Shown: positions 45,454-54,372, numbered from the stretch's first letter. The stretch: DNA of 64,000 bases from Rhodopirellula bahusiensis (GCF_002727185.1 NZ_NIZW01000016.1:62001-126000); one strand, 5' to 3'. Program-made: numbers and translations. The notes: generated from the sequence alone by a model not told the origin.

Positions 45454-45684
45454 ATGAATGAATTGCAAATCGACTCGAGCAACGCTTCACTTGCCGGATT
45501 GCTTGCTGGCTTAAAACCCGGTGAAGAGGTCGTCCTGGTTGAAGAGGGGAAGCGGGTGGCAGTGCTTCGCAAAGAGCCGACTCAGGATTTCTCTTGCAAA
45601 GCCGGATCAGCGAAAGGCAAAATCCTCAACATGGCTGACGACTTCGATTCGCCACTCGACGATTTTGCCGAGTACATGCAGTGA
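45454..45684 (+). CDS. small antitoxin (Phd/YefM-like, type II TA)
   Basis: 76 aa from ATG 45454 (MNELQIDSSNASLAGLLAG); an upstream frame to 45358 has no homology. LKPGEEVVLVEEGKRVAVLRK matches the short N-terminal DNA-binding fold of antitoxins paired with VapC-type toxins, followed by an acidic tail (MADDFDSPLDDFAEYM) that would wrap the toxin. The stop overlaps the PIN toxin start (GTGA), the usual translational coupling. Confidence 0.85.
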   Translation: MNELQIDSSNASLAGLLAGLKPGEEVVLVEEGKRVAVLRKEPTQDFSCKAGSAKGKILNMADDFDSPLDDFAEYMQ

Positions 45685-46067
45685 ACTTGCTTTTGGACAC
45701 GCATGCGTTTCTTTGGTTTGTCGCCGACGATGCTCGCTTGAGTTTCGATGCTCGCACTGCGATCGAATCACCAAAGAATCAGAAGTGGGTGAGTGTCGCG
45801 AGCTGCTGGGAGATCTCGATCAAAACCGGACTGGGGAAATTGACCTTGAGTGATCCGGTGGAGGAGTTCCTGCCTCGCGAGATCTCCGCCAATCACTTCT
45901 CTCTGCTACCCATTCAGCTCGCGCACGCGACGTTCGTTTCCGGAATGCCGAATCATCATCGCGATCCGTTCGATCGACTTTTGATTTCACAAGTGATGCT
46001 TGAGTCGTTCGAGATGGTCAGTTGTGACGCCGCTTTTGATGCATATGGCATCGAGCGGATTTGGTGA
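45681..46067 (+). CDS. VapC-like PIN-domain toxin
   Basis: 128 aa from GTG 45681. PIN nuclease acidic residues are all present: Asp6 (LLLDTHAFLW), Glu44 (SCWEISIKTG), Asp95/Asp98 (RDPFDRLLISQ) and Asp116 (SCDAAFDAYG). LDTHAFLWF with HRDPFDRLL is typical of one VapC subgroup. It would cleave RNA unless bound by the antitoxin. The pair lies between the carotenoid and oxidase-assembly clusters and shows no flanking repeats. Confidence 0.93.
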   Translation: MNLLLDTHAFLWFVADDARLSFDARTAIESPKNQKWVSVASCWEISIKTGLGKLTLSDPVEEFLPREISANHFSLLPIQLAHATFVSGMPNHHRDPFDRLLISQVMLESFEMVSCDAAFDAYGIERIW

Positions 46068-46214
46068 GCCATTGGATCGAGTCTTTTCAGATCCTTGGCG
46101 AGCTGGCGGATTGACGCACCCCGTTTCCCTGCGTCTTTTTATCCGGTTGGCTCGTTGGGGCAAATGTGCTCCGATTTGGGTGTTCGACTCGTTTTCAAGT
46201 GCAAGGGTTTTTCG

Positions 46215-47609
46215 TTGACTGGGCCTCATTCACGTCTTTGGTTGCTGGCTGTTGCGTGCTGCCTTCCCGTGGGGATCGGCTGCCAAGACGGCGAAATGGA
46301 GTTTGAATCCAATCGCGTTCATGCGATGGCTCTGGAACGATCTCGCGACGTGCCCACCGAGACGGCGCTCGCTGATGTCGAATTGGTCCTCGCAGAGCTT
46401 TTCGGAACGCCCGAAGAACCCGCGTGGCCGGCGGATCGACTCACCGGCGAACAAGCCGAATTGGTTTCGCTGCAGCGTCTGCAACAAGCCTCCGGGTCGG
46501 TCGAGAGCGATGCAGCGAACGTGCACCGCGGGCTGTACACCGAACACTGCGTGATCTGCCACGGTGTCTCCGGCAGTGGCACCGGTCCTGCATCGATGTA
46601 TCAATGGCCTTACCCACGCGATTTCCGGGCTGGCGTCTTCAAGTGGAAATCGACGCAGCGGGCAGACAAACCGACTCGCGATGATTTGCGGCGATTGCTG
46701 GAAAATGGCGTCCCGGGTTCCCCGATGCCATCGTTTGCGACCGTGTCACCGAGCGACCGCGAGACATTGATCGACTACCTGATTTACCTCTCGATTCGCG
46801 GCGAGGTCGAACGTCAACTGCTGGCCCTTGCAATCGACGATCTCGGATACGAGGAGACTGCTCCTGCGGATGACTTGCGTCTACGTGTGACGGTGAGCGA
46901 GGAACAGGATCCGGGGAGAAACGAAGATGGGGAGCTCATTTTCACTGATCTGACTCAGTCCAGCCGTGATGAACCGGCGGATGAGTCACCGGTCGAGGAT
47001 CAGCCATCCGTTCCGACCGAAGGCGAACTCGCGGTTGCCGAGATCCTGCAAGAAGTTGTCGGCGAGTGGATGCGGCCCCAAACCTCCCCGGTCCCAACCG
47101 ACCTTTTTCGCGGAGAAGCCGATGAGCTTCACGCATCGATCGCTCGTGGGTCCAAGCTGTTCGGCGGCCAAATCGCGAATTGTGCGGGGTGCCATGGGCC
47201 GGCAGGGCAGGGCGGCATGCCTCTGAACGACCTGGATGATTGGACCAAAGAATTCACGACTCGGATTGGTATCACGCCGACGGATGTGGACGCGGTCAAA
47301 CCGTTTCGGAAAGCCGGGGCATTGCCTCCGCGGACGATTCAGCCCCGCCGATTGGCGGGCGGGGTGCTGAGAGGCGGCGACGATCCCGAGACGATTTTCC
47401 GCCGAATTCAGCATGGAATCGCGGGAACTCCAATGCCTGGGATCGAACTGAGCGAATCAGCAGCGGGCGGAACGGGACTAACCCCTGGAGACGTTTGGGA
47501 CTTGGTTCATTACGTTCAGTCTTTGGTCCACCCCACCCCCAAACCGTCCGTGAGCGTGGTGGACGACGAAAATCTCTCCGCCGCCGCAGAAACAGGTGTT
47601 TCCTCATGA
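46215..47609 (+). CDS. di-CxxCH cytochrome c lipoprotein
   Basis: 464 aa from TTG 46215, chosen because it places MTGPHSRLWLLAVACCLPVGIGC right at a lipobox-like cysteine; ATG 46164 would give a 17-residue longer leader. The first cytochrome c domain has CVICHGVSG and a downstream Met in GSPMPSFATVS. The second has CAGCHGPAGQGGMPLND and GTPMPGIE. An acidic, disordered linker (QSSRDEPADESPVEDQP) separates them. It is probably attached to the membrane outside the cytoplasm and transfers electrons near cytochrome oxidase, given the downstream heme A and heme O genes. Overlaps the next start by 4 bp. Confidence 0.85.
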   Translation: MTGPHSRLWLLAVACCLPVGIGCQDGEMEFESNRVHAMALERSRDVPTETALADVELVLAELFGTPEEPAWPADRLTGEQAELVSLQRLQQASGSVESDAANVHRGLYTEHCVICHGVSGSGTGPASMYQWPYPRDFRAGVFKWKSTQRADKPTRDDLRRLLENGVPGSPMPSFATVSPSDRETLIDYLIYLSIRGEVERQLLALAIDDLGYEETAPADDLRLRVTVSEEQDPGRNEDGELIFTDLTQSSRDEPADESPVEDQPSVPTEGELAVAEILQEVVGEWMRPQTSPVPTDLFRGEADELHASIARGSKLFGGQIANCAGCHGPAGQGGMPLNDLDDWTKEFTTRIGITPTDVDAVKPFRKAGALPPRTIQPRRLAGGVLRGGDDPETIFRRIQHGIAGTPMPGIELSESAAGGTGLTPGDVWDLVHYVQSLVHPTPKPSVSVVDDENLSAAAETGVSS

Positions 47610-47782
47610 GTCGCGATAACTATCGAACCATCGGTGCGATCGTGGGTTTAGGGCTGGGAATCGGTGCCATGTTCCTGTTTGGCATGTCCGGTGTCGTCCC
47701 CGGGGCCGCGTTTGGTGCTGGCGGATGCGTGATCGGCGGAATTGCAGGAGAACAGATTTTCGATCGACGAGGGCCGCGATGA
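47606..47782 (+). CDS. 58-aa Gly-rich membrane protein
   Basis: ATG 47606 overlaps the cytochrome stop (ATGA) and its own stop overlaps the COX15 start (ATGA), strong evidence that this tiny frame is translated. Two short hydrophobic, Gly-rich segments (IGAIVGLGLGIGAMFLFGM and GAAFGAGGCVIGGIAG) end in a charged tail (EQIFDRRGPR). No family is recognised; a small subunit or assembly partner of the oxidase locus is a guess. Confidence 0.75.
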   Translation: MSRDNYRTIGAIVGLGLGIGAMFLFGMSGVVPGAAFGAGGCVIGGIAGEQIFDRRGPR

Positions 47783-48786
47783 GCGACGTTGCTGACGCCG
47801 ATCGAGCCGATTTGCAAATTGCTGCTCCATGGCCGGGCCGCTTGGCCCGCGTGATGGTTTGTTTGACTTGGCCGCTGATCTGGGTCGGCGGGCTGGTCAC
47901 GACTTACGACGCGGGAATGTCGGTCCCGGATTGGCCGGGAACGTACGGGTACAACCTGCTTCTCTATCCAATTTCGACTTGGTTGCTCGGGCCGTTCGAC
48001 CTCTTCATTGAACACGGGCACCGATTGCTGGCCGCTCTGGTTGGCTTCATCGCCATCGGGCTGGTCATTGCCTCGTTCAAGACCGAAACGCGTCGCTGGG
48101 CGATCGGGTTGTCGGTGCTGGTCCTAGCCGCTGTGATCGGGCAGGGCGTTCTCGGTGGCCTGCGAGTGACGCTGAGTGCTCGGACGCTGGCGATGATTCA
48201 CGGCTGCGTCGGACCCGCATTCTTTGTGTTGTGTGTGATCGCTGCCTGCGTGACCGGTCGAAAGTGGCTGGCCGCGTCGGTGCGACAATCTGCCGAAGGA
48301 ACTTCCGAGCGGACACCGACGGCGTTTTGGCCGATCGCGTTGCTGGTGATGGCCTACATGCAGTTGGTCCTAGGAGCAATGATGCGGCACGCTTTGCCAG
48401 GTTTCAGCCCGGTTGGATTCGCTCATATCGTCAAGACGCACATCACGATCGCGTTCGTTTTGTGGCTGACCACGGCACTGGCGTACTGGCGAATGCGTCG
48501 GTGCGGCGATTTGACGCTGTCGCGACCGGCGGGAGCCTTGATATGCTTTGTGGCCATTCAAATCGGCTTGGGGTTCGCGACTTGGATCGTCAACTACGGC
48601 TACCCACAGATGCTGGCGTCGCTTTCAGCTTCTGACTCGTACCTCCTGCACAGCAAGAACGTCTTGGACGCGTGGATCGTCACCGGTCACGTTGCGACGG
48701 GATCGCTGATATTGGCCGTTTCGTCAATGCTGCTGGTCCGGTTGTTACGCCGACGCCGCGTTTTATCCTTTTCTGTCTCATCCTGA
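47779..48786 (+). CDS. ctaA: heme A synthase (COX15/CtaA)
   Basis: 335 aa from ATG 47779, overlapping the previous stop. Eight hydrophobic segments. Signature motifs: WVGGLVTTYDAGMSVPDWPGTYG, heme-ligating histidine in FIEHGHRLLAALVG, MIHGCVGPAFF, FAHIVKTHITIAF and a last His in WIVTGHVATGS. It oxidises the heme O methyl group to heme A for aa3-type cytochrome oxidase. The heme O synthase gene follows 13 bp downstream, as expected. Confidence 0.93.
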   Translation: MSDVADADRADLQIAAPWPGRLARVMVCLTWPLIWVGGLVTTYDAGMSVPDWPGTYGYNLLLYPISTWLLGPFDLFIEHGHRLLAALVGFIAIGLVIASFKTETRRWAIGLSVLVLAAVIGQGVLGGLRVTLSARTLAMIHGCVGPAFFVLCVIAACVTGRKWLAASVRQSAEGTSERTPTAFWPIALLVMAYMQLVLGAMMRHALPGFSPVGFAHIVKTHITIAFVLWLTTALAYWRMRRCGDLTLSRPAGALICFVAIQIGLGFATWIVNYGYPQMLASLSASDSYLLHSKNVLDAWIVTGHVATGSLILAVSSMLLVRLLRRRRVLSFSVSS

Positions 48787-48799
48787 ATCCGGAACGATC

Positions 48800-50008
48800 A
48801 TGGCATCTGATTGCCGCGAAACGCTCGAGATTGTCACCGGGAATGGCTTGTCCCTCGATGGTGCTGGGTCCCTCAATCACACTGGGCCCGTCCAAAGCTC
48901 GGGTTCGCTCTTAGGCTCCGGTTCGCCTGCGAGCGGGTCGACCGCCGTGCTGGAACCATCGCCGCGGATGAAAACCGCTTCCCGCCCGCGTCCCTCGACC
49001 GATCGAGTCAGCACGTTGAATGACGAAATTCCCGTGCCAGAATCCACCACGTCCGAAATCAATGCGAATTCGCAAACTTCGGATGCAACCGCCGAAGCAA
49101 AATCGGATGCGGCCTCGAACTCCGATCGCGGTGTCTTCGCCGACGTCATCGAGCTGACCAAACCTCGCATCGTCACGATGATCCTGGTCACCACCGTTGC
49201 CTCCGCATTGATCGCCGGCAGTGCGACGCTGACATTGGTCGATTGGTTGTGGCTGATGATCGGAACCGCTTTGATCGCAGGCAGTGCGGGCGCAGCCAAC
49301 CAAGTTTGGGAATGCAAGATCGATCGGAACATGCCGCGGACGGCGAATCGTCCGGTCCCCGGTGGCCGAATGAGCTACGCCGTTGCAGCCGCGTTGACCG
49401 CAGCCAGCGGAATCGCGGGGGGAGCCATCCTGTGGCTGGGCAATGGAATGATCCCCGCGTGCGTCGGTATCGCGACTTGGCTGATTTACGTTTTGATCTA
49501 CACGCCGATGAAAACCCGAACCGCTTGGAACACCACGGTTGGTGCAATCGCGGGTGCTCTTCCCGTGTTCATCGGTTACACCGCTGCGGGAGGAACGCTG
49601 ACGGAACTTCCCGGTTGGATGCTGTTTGGTGTGCTGGCGTGTTGGCAGTACCCGCACTTCATGGCCATCGCTTGGTTGTACCGAACCCAGTACGCAAAGG
49701 CCGGTTTCTGCATGACAACAACGGTTGAACCGACGGGACGACACGCGGCTTGGCAAAGCATTCTCGGCAGCCTCGCGTTGGCGACCTGCGGCGTGGTTCT
49801 GGCTTGGTTCCCCGATGGCCAATGGGTCGCATCGGCCGCAAGCGTTCTGGCCACGGTCCTGATCCTGGCTGCGTCGTGGCCTTTACTGCGAGCCTCTCTA
49901 AACTTCCGTGCGAACCCCAACGACACCACTGCTCGCAAGATGCTGCGTTGGTCGCTGGTTGTTCTGCCCGCCGTGCTTCTGGTGATGACTCTTCGAGCTT
50001 CACTGTAG
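48800..50008 (+). CDS. ctaB: protoheme IX farnesyltransferase (heme O synthase) with N-terminal extension
   Basis: 402 aa. The UbiA-type core begins near residue 112: ELTKPRIVTMILVTTVA, the prenyl-diphosphate motif NQVWECKIDRNMPRTANRPVP, IYTPMKTRTAWNT, and WQYPHFMAIAWLYRTQYAKAG. It adds a farnesyl group to heme B. Typical homologues are near 290-300 aa; here the first 110 residues form a Ser/Thr/Gly-rich, apparently disordered cytoplasmic tail. An internal start closer to the core cannot be excluded (for example Met57 in the PSPRMKTASRP segment), but ATG 48800 sits 13 bp after ctaA. Confidence 0.93.
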   Translation: MASDCRETLEIVTGNGLSLDGAGSLNHTGPVQSSGSLLGSGSPASGSTAVLEPSPRMKTASRPRPSTDRVSTLNDEIPVPESTTSEINANSQTSDATAEAKSDAASNSDRGVFADVIELTKPRIVTMILVTTVASALIAGSATLTLVDWLWLMIGTALIAGSAGAANQVWECKIDRNMPRTANRPVPGGRMSYAVAAALTAASGIAGGAILWLGNGMIPACVGIATWLIYVLIYTPMKTRTAWNTTVGAIAGALPVFIGYTAAGGTLTELPGWMLFGVLACWQYPHFMAIAWLYRTQYAKAGFCMTTTVEPTGRHAAWQSILGSLALATCGVVLAWFPDGQWVASAASVLATVLILAASWPLLRASLNFRANPNDTTARKMLRWSLVVLPAVLLVMTLRASL

Positions 50009-50018
50009 AAAATCATTC

Positions 50019-50993
50019 ATGACTACGACCTCGGCTGACTCCAGCCCCACCGACGCACTCGATCAGTCCGCGTCATCGCTGGGTGACGTCCTCTGCGACG
50101 TTTGTGACCTACATCATCGTTACGGCGAGAACGTTGCCGTCGACGGAATCGATCTCTCAGTCCGTGCCGGCGAGATCGTTGCGGTGCTGGGAAAAAACGG
50201 CAGCGGCAAGACGACTTTGTTTCGAGTCCTCAGCACCCTGCTGCCAATCCAACGTGGCAGCGTGACGGTTGATGGGCTGAACATTGCCGAACAAGTCGAT
50301 GCGGTTCGCAGCCGGATCGGAATCATTTTTCAGTCGCCCAGTTTGGACATCAAACTGACGGTCGACGAAAACCTTCGCTGCCAAGGTGCGTTGTACGGAC
50401 TATCAGGACGCGAACTCAGCAATCGCTGCGACGCTTTATTGGAACAGTTCTCGCTGACGGACCGGCGTCGCGATCTGTGTCAAACACTTTCCGGCGGTCT
50501 GAAGCGTCGTGTTGAACTGGCCAAAGGCTTGCTGCATCGACCGCGAGTCATGCTGTTGGACGAACCTAGCACGGGCCTCGACCCGGGAGCTCGGCTGTCG
50601 CTTTGGGATGCACTGCAGCAATTGGCCAACGACGGCGTGGCCGTGCTGCTGACGACTCACTTGATGGAAGAGGCCGCCAAGGCCAACCGAGTTGTCTTGC
50701 TGGATCAAGGAAAAAAGATCGCCGATGACGCCCCATCACGCTTGCGAGCGGACTTGGGCGGCGGCGTGCTAACGATCGTGCCAGACGACCTGGCATCCGC
50801 TCAAGCGATCTTGAAGCAGGAGCTGAATCTGGAGACACAAATCGTGGGCGAGACCCTTCGCATGCCATGCGATACACCGGAGATCGTCGCCAAGGTTTCC
50901 ACCGTGCTGGGTGATGCTGTGCAATCCATCAGCATCGGACGCCCCAACTTAGAAGATGTTTTTGTCGCTCGAACGGGGAAACAATTCCAATGA
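50019..50993 (+). CDS. ABC transporter ATP-binding protein
   Basis: 324 aa. Walker A GKNGSGKTTLFRVL, Q-loop IIFQSPSLD, signature LSGGLKRRVELAKGL, Walker B RVMLLDEPSTGLDPGAR and H-loop LLTTHLMEEA. It is DrrA/ABC-2 exporter-like with a C-terminal extension (VSTVLGDAVQSISIGRPNLEDVFVARTG). It pairs with the permease whose start overlaps its stop by 4 bp. In several bacteria an ABC-2 pair follows ctaB in oxidase assembly clusters; the cargo is unknown. Confidence 0.93.
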   Translation: MTTTSADSSPTDALDQSASSLGDVLCDVCDLHHRYGENVAVDGIDLSVRAGEIVAVLGKNGSGKTTLFRVLSTLLPIQRGSVTVDGLNIAEQVDAVRSRIGIIFQSPSLDIKLTVDENLRCQGALYGLSGRELSNRCDALLEQFSLTDRRRDLCQTLSGGLKRRVELAKGLLHRPRVMLLDEPSTGLDPGARLSLWDALQQLANDGVAVLLTTHLMEEAAKANRVVLLDQGKKIADDAPSRLRADLGGGVLTIVPDDLASAQAILKQELNLETQIVGETLRMPCDTPEIVAKVSTVLGDAVQSISIGRPNLEDVFVARTGKQFQ

Positions 50994-51871
50994 GTTCTCC
51001 TGTGATGACCGACACTGGCATGACCACTTCCGCTCGCATGGGCGCCGCGTGGATGCTGGCTCGCCGCGAATGGACACGGTTCTTTCGCCAACGCAACCGC
51101 GTGACGGCTGCAATCGTGCAACCGCTGTTGTTCTGGCTGCTGTTTGGAACCGGCCTACGAGGCTCGTTTGAGTCCGCCGGCGGCGAGAGCTTTTCGCAAT
51201 TCTTTCTGCCTGGCACCATCGGCCTGATCGTTCTGTTCACGGCCATCTTCGCAACGATTTCGGTGATCGAAGACCGTCGCGAAGGCTTCATGCAATCGGT
51301 GCTGGTCTCGCCCGCGGGACGTTTTCCTGTCTTGGTGGGCAAAGTGCTTGGCGGTGCGGCGATCGCGTGGGCACAGGCTTTGATTTTCCTGTTGCTGGTT
51401 TACTTGGTCGGCGCAGCTTCGATCGCCTGGACTTTCCCCTGGCTGCTGTTGCTGCTGGCGATCATCGCGATCGCCATGTGTGCTCTCGGAATGATCGTGG
51501 CTTGGCCGATGGAAAGCACACAAGGTTTCCACGCGATCATGATGCTGGGTTTGATGCCGATGTGGCTGTTGGCCGGAACGTTCTTTCCAATCCCTGCCTG
51601 GAGTGTCTCGGGACCGGTGGTCGAAACCGGTGCAGCAACGATGGGTGATTGGGGAGGCTGGTTGCTCGCGGGAATCATGCAGCTCAATCCACTCAGCTAT
51701 TCGATGTTGGAACTACGTCGACTACTGAATCCCACGCTCGACCTTTCCTCGGCTGGCTTTGCTCCTTCATCGATGACTTGTTGGACAGTGACCGTGGTCG
51801 CAACAATCGTGGTCGTCGTCATCGCATGGCGGTTGATGCGAGGAAGCCGCAAGGCCGATACAATGGTTTGA
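50990..51871 (+). CDS. ABC-2 type transporter permease
   Basis: 293 aa from ATG 50990, overlapping the ATPase stop. Six TM segments are visible: around RVTAAIVQPLLFWLLFG, GTIGLIVLFTAIFATISVI, IAWAQALIFLLLVYLVGAA, FPWLLLLLAIIAIAMCALGMIV, AIMMLGLMPMWLLAGTFFPI and WTVTVVATIVVVVIAWRLM. EDRREGFMQSVLVSPAGR is the ABC-2 conserved cytoplasmic loop. It forms an exporter with the preceding ATPase. Confidence 0.92.
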   Translation: MSSPVMTDTGMTTSARMGAAWMLARREWTRFFRQRNRVTAAIVQPLLFWLLFGTGLRGSFESAGGESFSQFFLPGTIGLIVLFTAIFATISVIEDRREGFMQSVLVSPAGRFPVLVGKVLGGAAIAWAQALIFLLLVYLVGAASIAWTFPWLLLLLAIIAIAMCALGMIVAWPMESTQGFHAIMMLGLMPMWLLAGTFFPIPAWSVSGPVVETGAATMGDWGGWLLAGIMQLNPLSYSMLELRRLLNPTLDLSSAGFAPSSMTCWTVTVVATIVVVVIAWRLMRGSRKADTMV

Positions 51872-51956
51872 ACGATCGGCGTCGTTAAACGACGACTCTC
51901 ATTCGTCGTTTGTTCCCGCTTGCCAGCCACTCCTTTCAAGCCACCTCGACTAAGCC

Positions 51957-53150
51957 ATGGAATTCATCTGGAACGACGGCGGACGATCTTCAGCAGGATT
52001 CGTTGGCCTTGCTGGAGACTGCGTCACGCGTTCCATCGCAATCGCAACGGGAACTAGCTATCGCGACGTTTATCAATCATTGGGCAAGTCGGCCAACAAG
52101 ACGGTTCGCAACGGAGTCAGCAGCTCGGTCGCCGACGACTACCTTCACAAGAACCAGTGGCAGCGACACTCGGGCGACGAACAAGTCTTCTGCGCAGAGC
52201 ATCTGCCTCGCGGCGTCGTGATCACGCACCTCGAGAAACGCAATTCGGGACGAGGTGGTCACTTCAGTTGCTTGATCGATCACGAAATCCATGACACATG
52301 GAACCCGATGGACGATGGCGACTACGTCGTCGTGAACTACTGGACGCACGCGGGTGCACAATCGGATTCAACATTGCCCGCAGTTGGTCCACAACGCCCA
52401 CAGAACAACGAGCAAGTCCTCACGCAGAACGCGTTCGAGAAGATCCTTCGTCGCCTGCGGGCTCTCGACACGACGGCGAGCAACCATGCCAGCACGGAAG
52501 GCGAGAAGCGCAACGCGTTGCGAATGATGCAGAGCCTGATGTTGCGTCACAATTTGTCTCGCGAAGACATCACCGAAGACGACAACATCGAAAGCGTTTC
52601 CTACACCCGGATGGCTTGTCCGGTGAACGGACGCCGAGCCTGCGCATGGGAAAAATCGCTTGCCGCTTATGTCACGGAAGAGATCTTTCCGATGGTGCAG
52701 TGGTACTACGGTCGCAAACAAAACCGAACGTTGTTTTGGTTCTACGGACCTGTCGACGACGTGCGAAACTGCATCCTGCTTTTTCGTGAATTGTTGCTGA
52801 CCATCGCGACAGCGGCCCACCTGCAATACGGCGGACATTCGCGCGGCAGCGGAGCATCGTACGCCGAGGGCTATGTTCGCGGAATGCCCAAACAGGCCAC
52901 GCAAACTCCGGACAACACGCCCGAGAACCAAGCCTTCAGCCAATCCGCATTGATTCACGCTCGAACGCTAGCCGTCCAACAAGCCGCGGTGGATTGGTTG
53001 AAACTCGAGTGCGGCGTTTCGCTGGTGATGTCGCGGGGCAACGGCCGAGACCAACACGATCCCGACGCCGCCAATCGCGGAAAGCGTCACGGCTCCAAGC
53101 ACGACCTGTCCACCGTCAATGGACGCAAACGAATCGGCCACTCGAACTAG
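51957..53150 (+). CDS. cysteine-peptidase-like domain fused to DUF2786-type domain
   Basis: 397 aa. Residues 1-125 resemble a papain-fold domain often seen in phage or plasmid proteins: GDCVTRSIAIATGTSYRDVY with Cys22, GRGGHFSCLID with His102, and HDTWNP with Asp113, a complete Cys-His-Asp set. Residues about 157-206 look like the DUF2786 helical motif (FEKILRRLRALD, EGEKRNALRMMQSLMLRHNLS). The rest (220-340) matches the associated downstream region (YVTEEIFPMVQWYYGRKQ, ASYAEGYVRGM). A basic tail ends the protein. Both domains are assigned by motif memory. It lies 85 bp after the ABC permease, in an otherwise oxidase-related gene set; its role is unknown. Confidence 0.75.
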   Translation: MEFIWNDGGRSSAGFVGLAGDCVTRSIAIATGTSYRDVYQSLGKSANKTVRNGVSSSVADDYLHKNQWQRHSGDEQVFCAEHLPRGVVITHLEKRNSGRGGHFSCLIDHEIHDTWNPMDDGDYVVVNYWTHAGAQSDSTLPAVGPQRPQNNEQVLTQNAFEKILRRLRALDTTASNHASTEGEKRNALRMMQSLMLRHNLSREDITEDDNIESVSYTRMACPVNGRRACAWEKSLAAYVTEEIFPMVQWYYGRKQNRTLFWFYGPVDDVRNCILLFRELLLTIATAAHLQYGGHSRGSGASYAEGYVRGMPKQATQTPDNTPENQAFSQSALIHARTLAVQQAAVDWLKLECGVSLVMSRGNGRDQHDPDAANRGKRHGSKHDLSTVNGRKRIGHSN

Positions 53151-53161
53151 CCCATCAAATC

Positions 53162-54292
53162 TCAGTGGATGAGCGATCGAATGAACTCGATGGCGTCGTT
53201 GTTGTAAGTCGCGTCGTCAAACTTCTCGTCGCCGTGGCGGGCGCCTTCGACTTCGACCAATCGGCTTTCAACGCCGTGAGCTTTCAGCATCGAATTCAGA
53301 TAGATGCTTTGCATCATTGGAACTCGAGCGTCGAGGTCGCCATGAAAGATCAGAAAGGGCGGTGAGTTCTTGGTAACGTAGGTGATCGGCGACGCAGCCT
53401 GTGCGAGATCCGGACGCATCAATGGCGAATGCCCGAGAAAGCGTGCCTCAGGTGACATGTCATTCTCAAAGTCGATCTCTCCTCGTTTGGTTTGCAACAT
53501 CACCAAATCGATTGGACCATAGAAATCGACGACACCGAGTATCTTGCCCATTGGCTGGGATTCATCAGTGACGAAATCCGACGCGTCGCTGGTCAGGCTC
53601 GTTCCAATCAACGATGCCAAGTGACCACCCGCGGAGGTTCCTAAAATGATCATTCGGTCCGTGTCCAACCCATACTTTTCACGGTTGCGGTTCAGAAACG
53701 CGATTGCATCGCTGCAATCCACAACGGGACCTGGGAAAGCAGCTTGGCCGGACAAGCGATACTCGATCGAAACGAACGCCATTCCTTCCGACAGAATTCG
53801 CGACGTCAGCTGATCAAATCGGTGAAGGTCACGGGCTTTGTTGCCACGCATCCAAGCGCCTCCGTGAATCCAGATCGCTGTCGGCAGAGGTGACTTGGCT
53901 TCGTTCTTGGGCAGCAACAAATCCAGCTTCAAATCCAGACCGTCGACTTCTTTGAAGACAACGTCGCTGATGTACTCGGTGCCGCTCGGCAGTTTTGTTT
54001 TGATGAATTCGGAGTCCAACACCGGTGGGGTCTCAGTGCGTGAGCGACCGCCGGAACGTTCTCCACCACCGCCGCGTTGACCGCGTGCGGACTCACCTTC
54101 ACCGCCGCCTCGCCCCCTGCGGTCGCCGCCGCGTTGCCCCCGATCACGACGGCCCTCCTCGGAAGACTCCGCGTTGGGTGATCCCGAATCGGGTCGCTGA
54201 GCCAAACTGATGTTGGCGCAGCAGCAAACGATTAGGATGCAGACCAAGAAGCGAACGGGCAAACAATGGGACAGTCGGGGTGTGGAATTCAT
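53162..54292 (-). CDS. secreted carboxylesterase/BD-FAE-like hydrolase
   Basis: 376 aa from ATG 54292. Signal peptide (VRFLVCILIVCCCANISLAQ). Residues 33-88 are a low-complexity Arg/Gly-rich stretch (RRDRGQRGGDRRGRGGGEGE). The alpha/beta hydrolase core has AIWIHGGAWMRGNK as oxyanion HGG, nucleophile ILGTSAGGHLAS, Asp in FHGDLDARVP and His in GARHGDEKF. It is like the hormone-sensitive-lipase/feruloyl-esterase group. It is on the opposite strand to the oxidase-assembly genes and convergent with the peptidase-like gene, stops 11 bp apart. Confidence 0.87.
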   Translation of the reverse strand: MNSTPRLSHCLPVRFLVCILIVCCCANISLAQRPDSGSPNAESSEEGRRDRGQRGGDRRGRGGGEGESARGQRGGGGERSGGRSRTETPPVLDSEFIKTKLPSGTEYISDVVFKEVDGLDLKLDLLLPKNEAKSPLPTAIWIHGGAWMRGNKARDLHRFDQLTSRILSEGMAFVSIEYRLSGQAAFPGPVVDCSDAIAFLNRNREKYGLDTDRMIILGTSAGGHLASLIGTSLTSDASDFVTDESQPMGKILGVVDFYGPIDLVMLQTKRGEIDFENDMSPEARFLGHSPLMRPDLAQAASPITYVTKNSPPFLIFHGDLDARVPMMQSIYLNSMLKAHGVESRLVEVEGARHGDEKFDDATYNNDAIEFIRSLIH

Positions 54293-54347
54293 GAGTCTTC
54301 GGGGCAGGCGTACTTCGGTGGAACCCAGGCAATTTCACCTGTCTGGG

Positions 54348-54372
54348 ATTTTGTCTCGAACTGCGACAAAAT
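54348..54372. promoter_or_regulatory. palindrome, possible operator
   Basis: ATTTTGTC and GACAAAAT form perfect 8-bp arms around a 9-nt spacer, 55 bp upstream of the esterase start. The dyad shape fits a dimeric repressor site or a weak terminator; there is no direct support for either. Confidence 0.35.
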
